Source: Gambelia wislizenii (lineage: Eukaryota > Chordata > Lepidosauria > Squamata > Crotaphytidae). From it: DNA of 64,000 nucleotides. Location of the stretch: positions 263,251,187 through 263,315,186 of the forward strand of contig JAUMIR010000001.1 in assembly GCA_030847615.1 (NCBI GenBank). Direction: 5' to 3'. A program made the position numbers and the translations under genes. The notes beneath the pieces are model-generated. The model saw only the letters and a list, made by a program, of their open reading frames with translations, ran no database searches and had not been told where the DNA came from. This document shows, piece after piece, positions 63,445 to 64,000 of this stretch. Numbering within the stretch: the first letter of the stretch is position 1; each line of letters starts with the position of its first letter.

Positions 63445-64000
63445 TAATTACTGATAAAGCCTCCATCCTGAATCGATGGGCTGAACATTTTCAAAGTCTC
63501 TTTAGTGCTAACCGAGTAGTCCAAGGCTCAGCTATCCAACATATGATACAAAAACCGATGAAAAATGAATTGGACATAGCTCCCACTTTGGAAGAGACCC
63601 TTAAGGCCATACAGCAGATGAAAAATGGCAAGGCAGCTGAGATTGATGGAATCCCACCTGAAGTTTGGAAACAAAGAGGTCATGTACTCCACGACAAATT
63701 GCATGAGCTCCTTGCGAATTGCTGGGGAAAAGGGGAACTGCCATCAGATCTCTGAGATGCAGTCATCATCACTCTGTACAAGAAAAAAGGAGCAAAATCC
63801 AATTGCTCCATCTATCGAGGTATAACACTGCTCTCTATTGCTGGAAAAATCCTTCAAGGATACTCCTGAACAGATTAGTTCCTGCTATTGAAGAAGAACT
63901 TCTTCCTGAAAGCCAATGTGGCTTCAGAGCCGATAGGAGTACTACAGATATGGTATTTGCCTTTAGACAACTGCAAGAGAAATGTAGAGAGCAGATCAAG
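63445..64000 (+). pseudogene. RTE-like LINE reverse transcriptase, runs off the end
   Basis: The plus strand reads SILNRWAEHFQSLFSANRVV, then EETLKAIQQMKNGKAAEIDG and IPPEVWKQRG (RT block 0-1), ALYKKKG-like ITLYKKKGAKS, YRGITLLSIAGKI, and after a one-base loss near 63855 LLNRLVPAIEEELLPESQCG and TTDMVFAFRQLQEKC. A TGA interrupts at 63752-63754. RT palm block C (YxDD) would lie past the window end. It is probably the same family as the tail at 57018, but on the opposite strand and a separate copy. Confidence 0.78.

Overview
The window is vertebrate nuclear DNA and most likely from a squamate reptile (lizard or snake). The basis is the repeat content: tRNA-derived SINEs that look like Sauria SINE, a full-length CR1, L2, L1 and an RTE-like LINE, Ngaro (tyrosine-recombinase) retrotransposons, Penelope-like elements, and many short DNA transposons with terminal inverted repeats (TIRs). 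No exon of a host gene could be supported on either strand. All convincing coding sequence belongs to transposable elements.

Layout. 1-2.8 kb: the 3' part of a Ngaro retrotransposon (RT/RNase H tail, tyrosine recombinase, SGNH hydrolase, 3' noncoding region) abutting a scrap of a Penelope-like terminal repeat. 3-13 kb: fossil SINEs, palindromic elements, a minus-strand Ngaro end, a 617-bp MITE inserted in the arm of a hairpin element, an L2 interrupted by a Tigger-like MITE, and a duplicated 0.4-kb repeat. 13-23 kb: L1 tails, a 672-bp Tigger-like element carrying four 77-bp tandem units, a CpG-rich hAT-like element inside an L1, and a 367-bp foldback. 23-30 kb: a three-level nest (CR1 containing a MITE containing a MITE), more MITEs, and an L2 with one frameshift. 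30-42 kb: a decayed Ngaro with a partly duplicated hydrolase region, inverted pairs of Penelope-like terminal repeats carrying hammerhead-ribozyme-like cores, and SINEs.

42.6-51.5 kb is the densest part. A palindromic element is split by a ~6.2-kb TIR element, which is itself split by a full-length, minus-strand CR1 (5' promoter-like region, ORF1 with one stop codon, open ORF2, 3' octamer tail). Next to it lies the 3' end of a Penelope-like element, interrupted by a 1.1-kb hAT-like element, followed by another MITE. 51.5-64 kb holds a CCAAT-rich retroelement terminal region, L2 ends, SINEs, an antisense RTE-like tail, nested MITEs, and an RTE-like reverse transcriptase running off the window end.

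These genes do not form a pathway. LINE proteins would act on their own RNA and could mobilise SINEs sharing their 3' ends, and short TIR elements depend on transposases encoded elsewhere. The most notable observations are (a) hammerhead-like RNA cores in three inverted pairs, (b) a family of MITEs with apparent 5-bp target duplications, (c) a nearly intact CR1 with three tandem AP-1-type sites upstream of a TATA-like box, and (d) SGNH hydrolase domains in two unrelated retrotransposon classes, with an acceptor-like splice signal before the Ngaro copy. All are read by eye. No alignments or searches were run.
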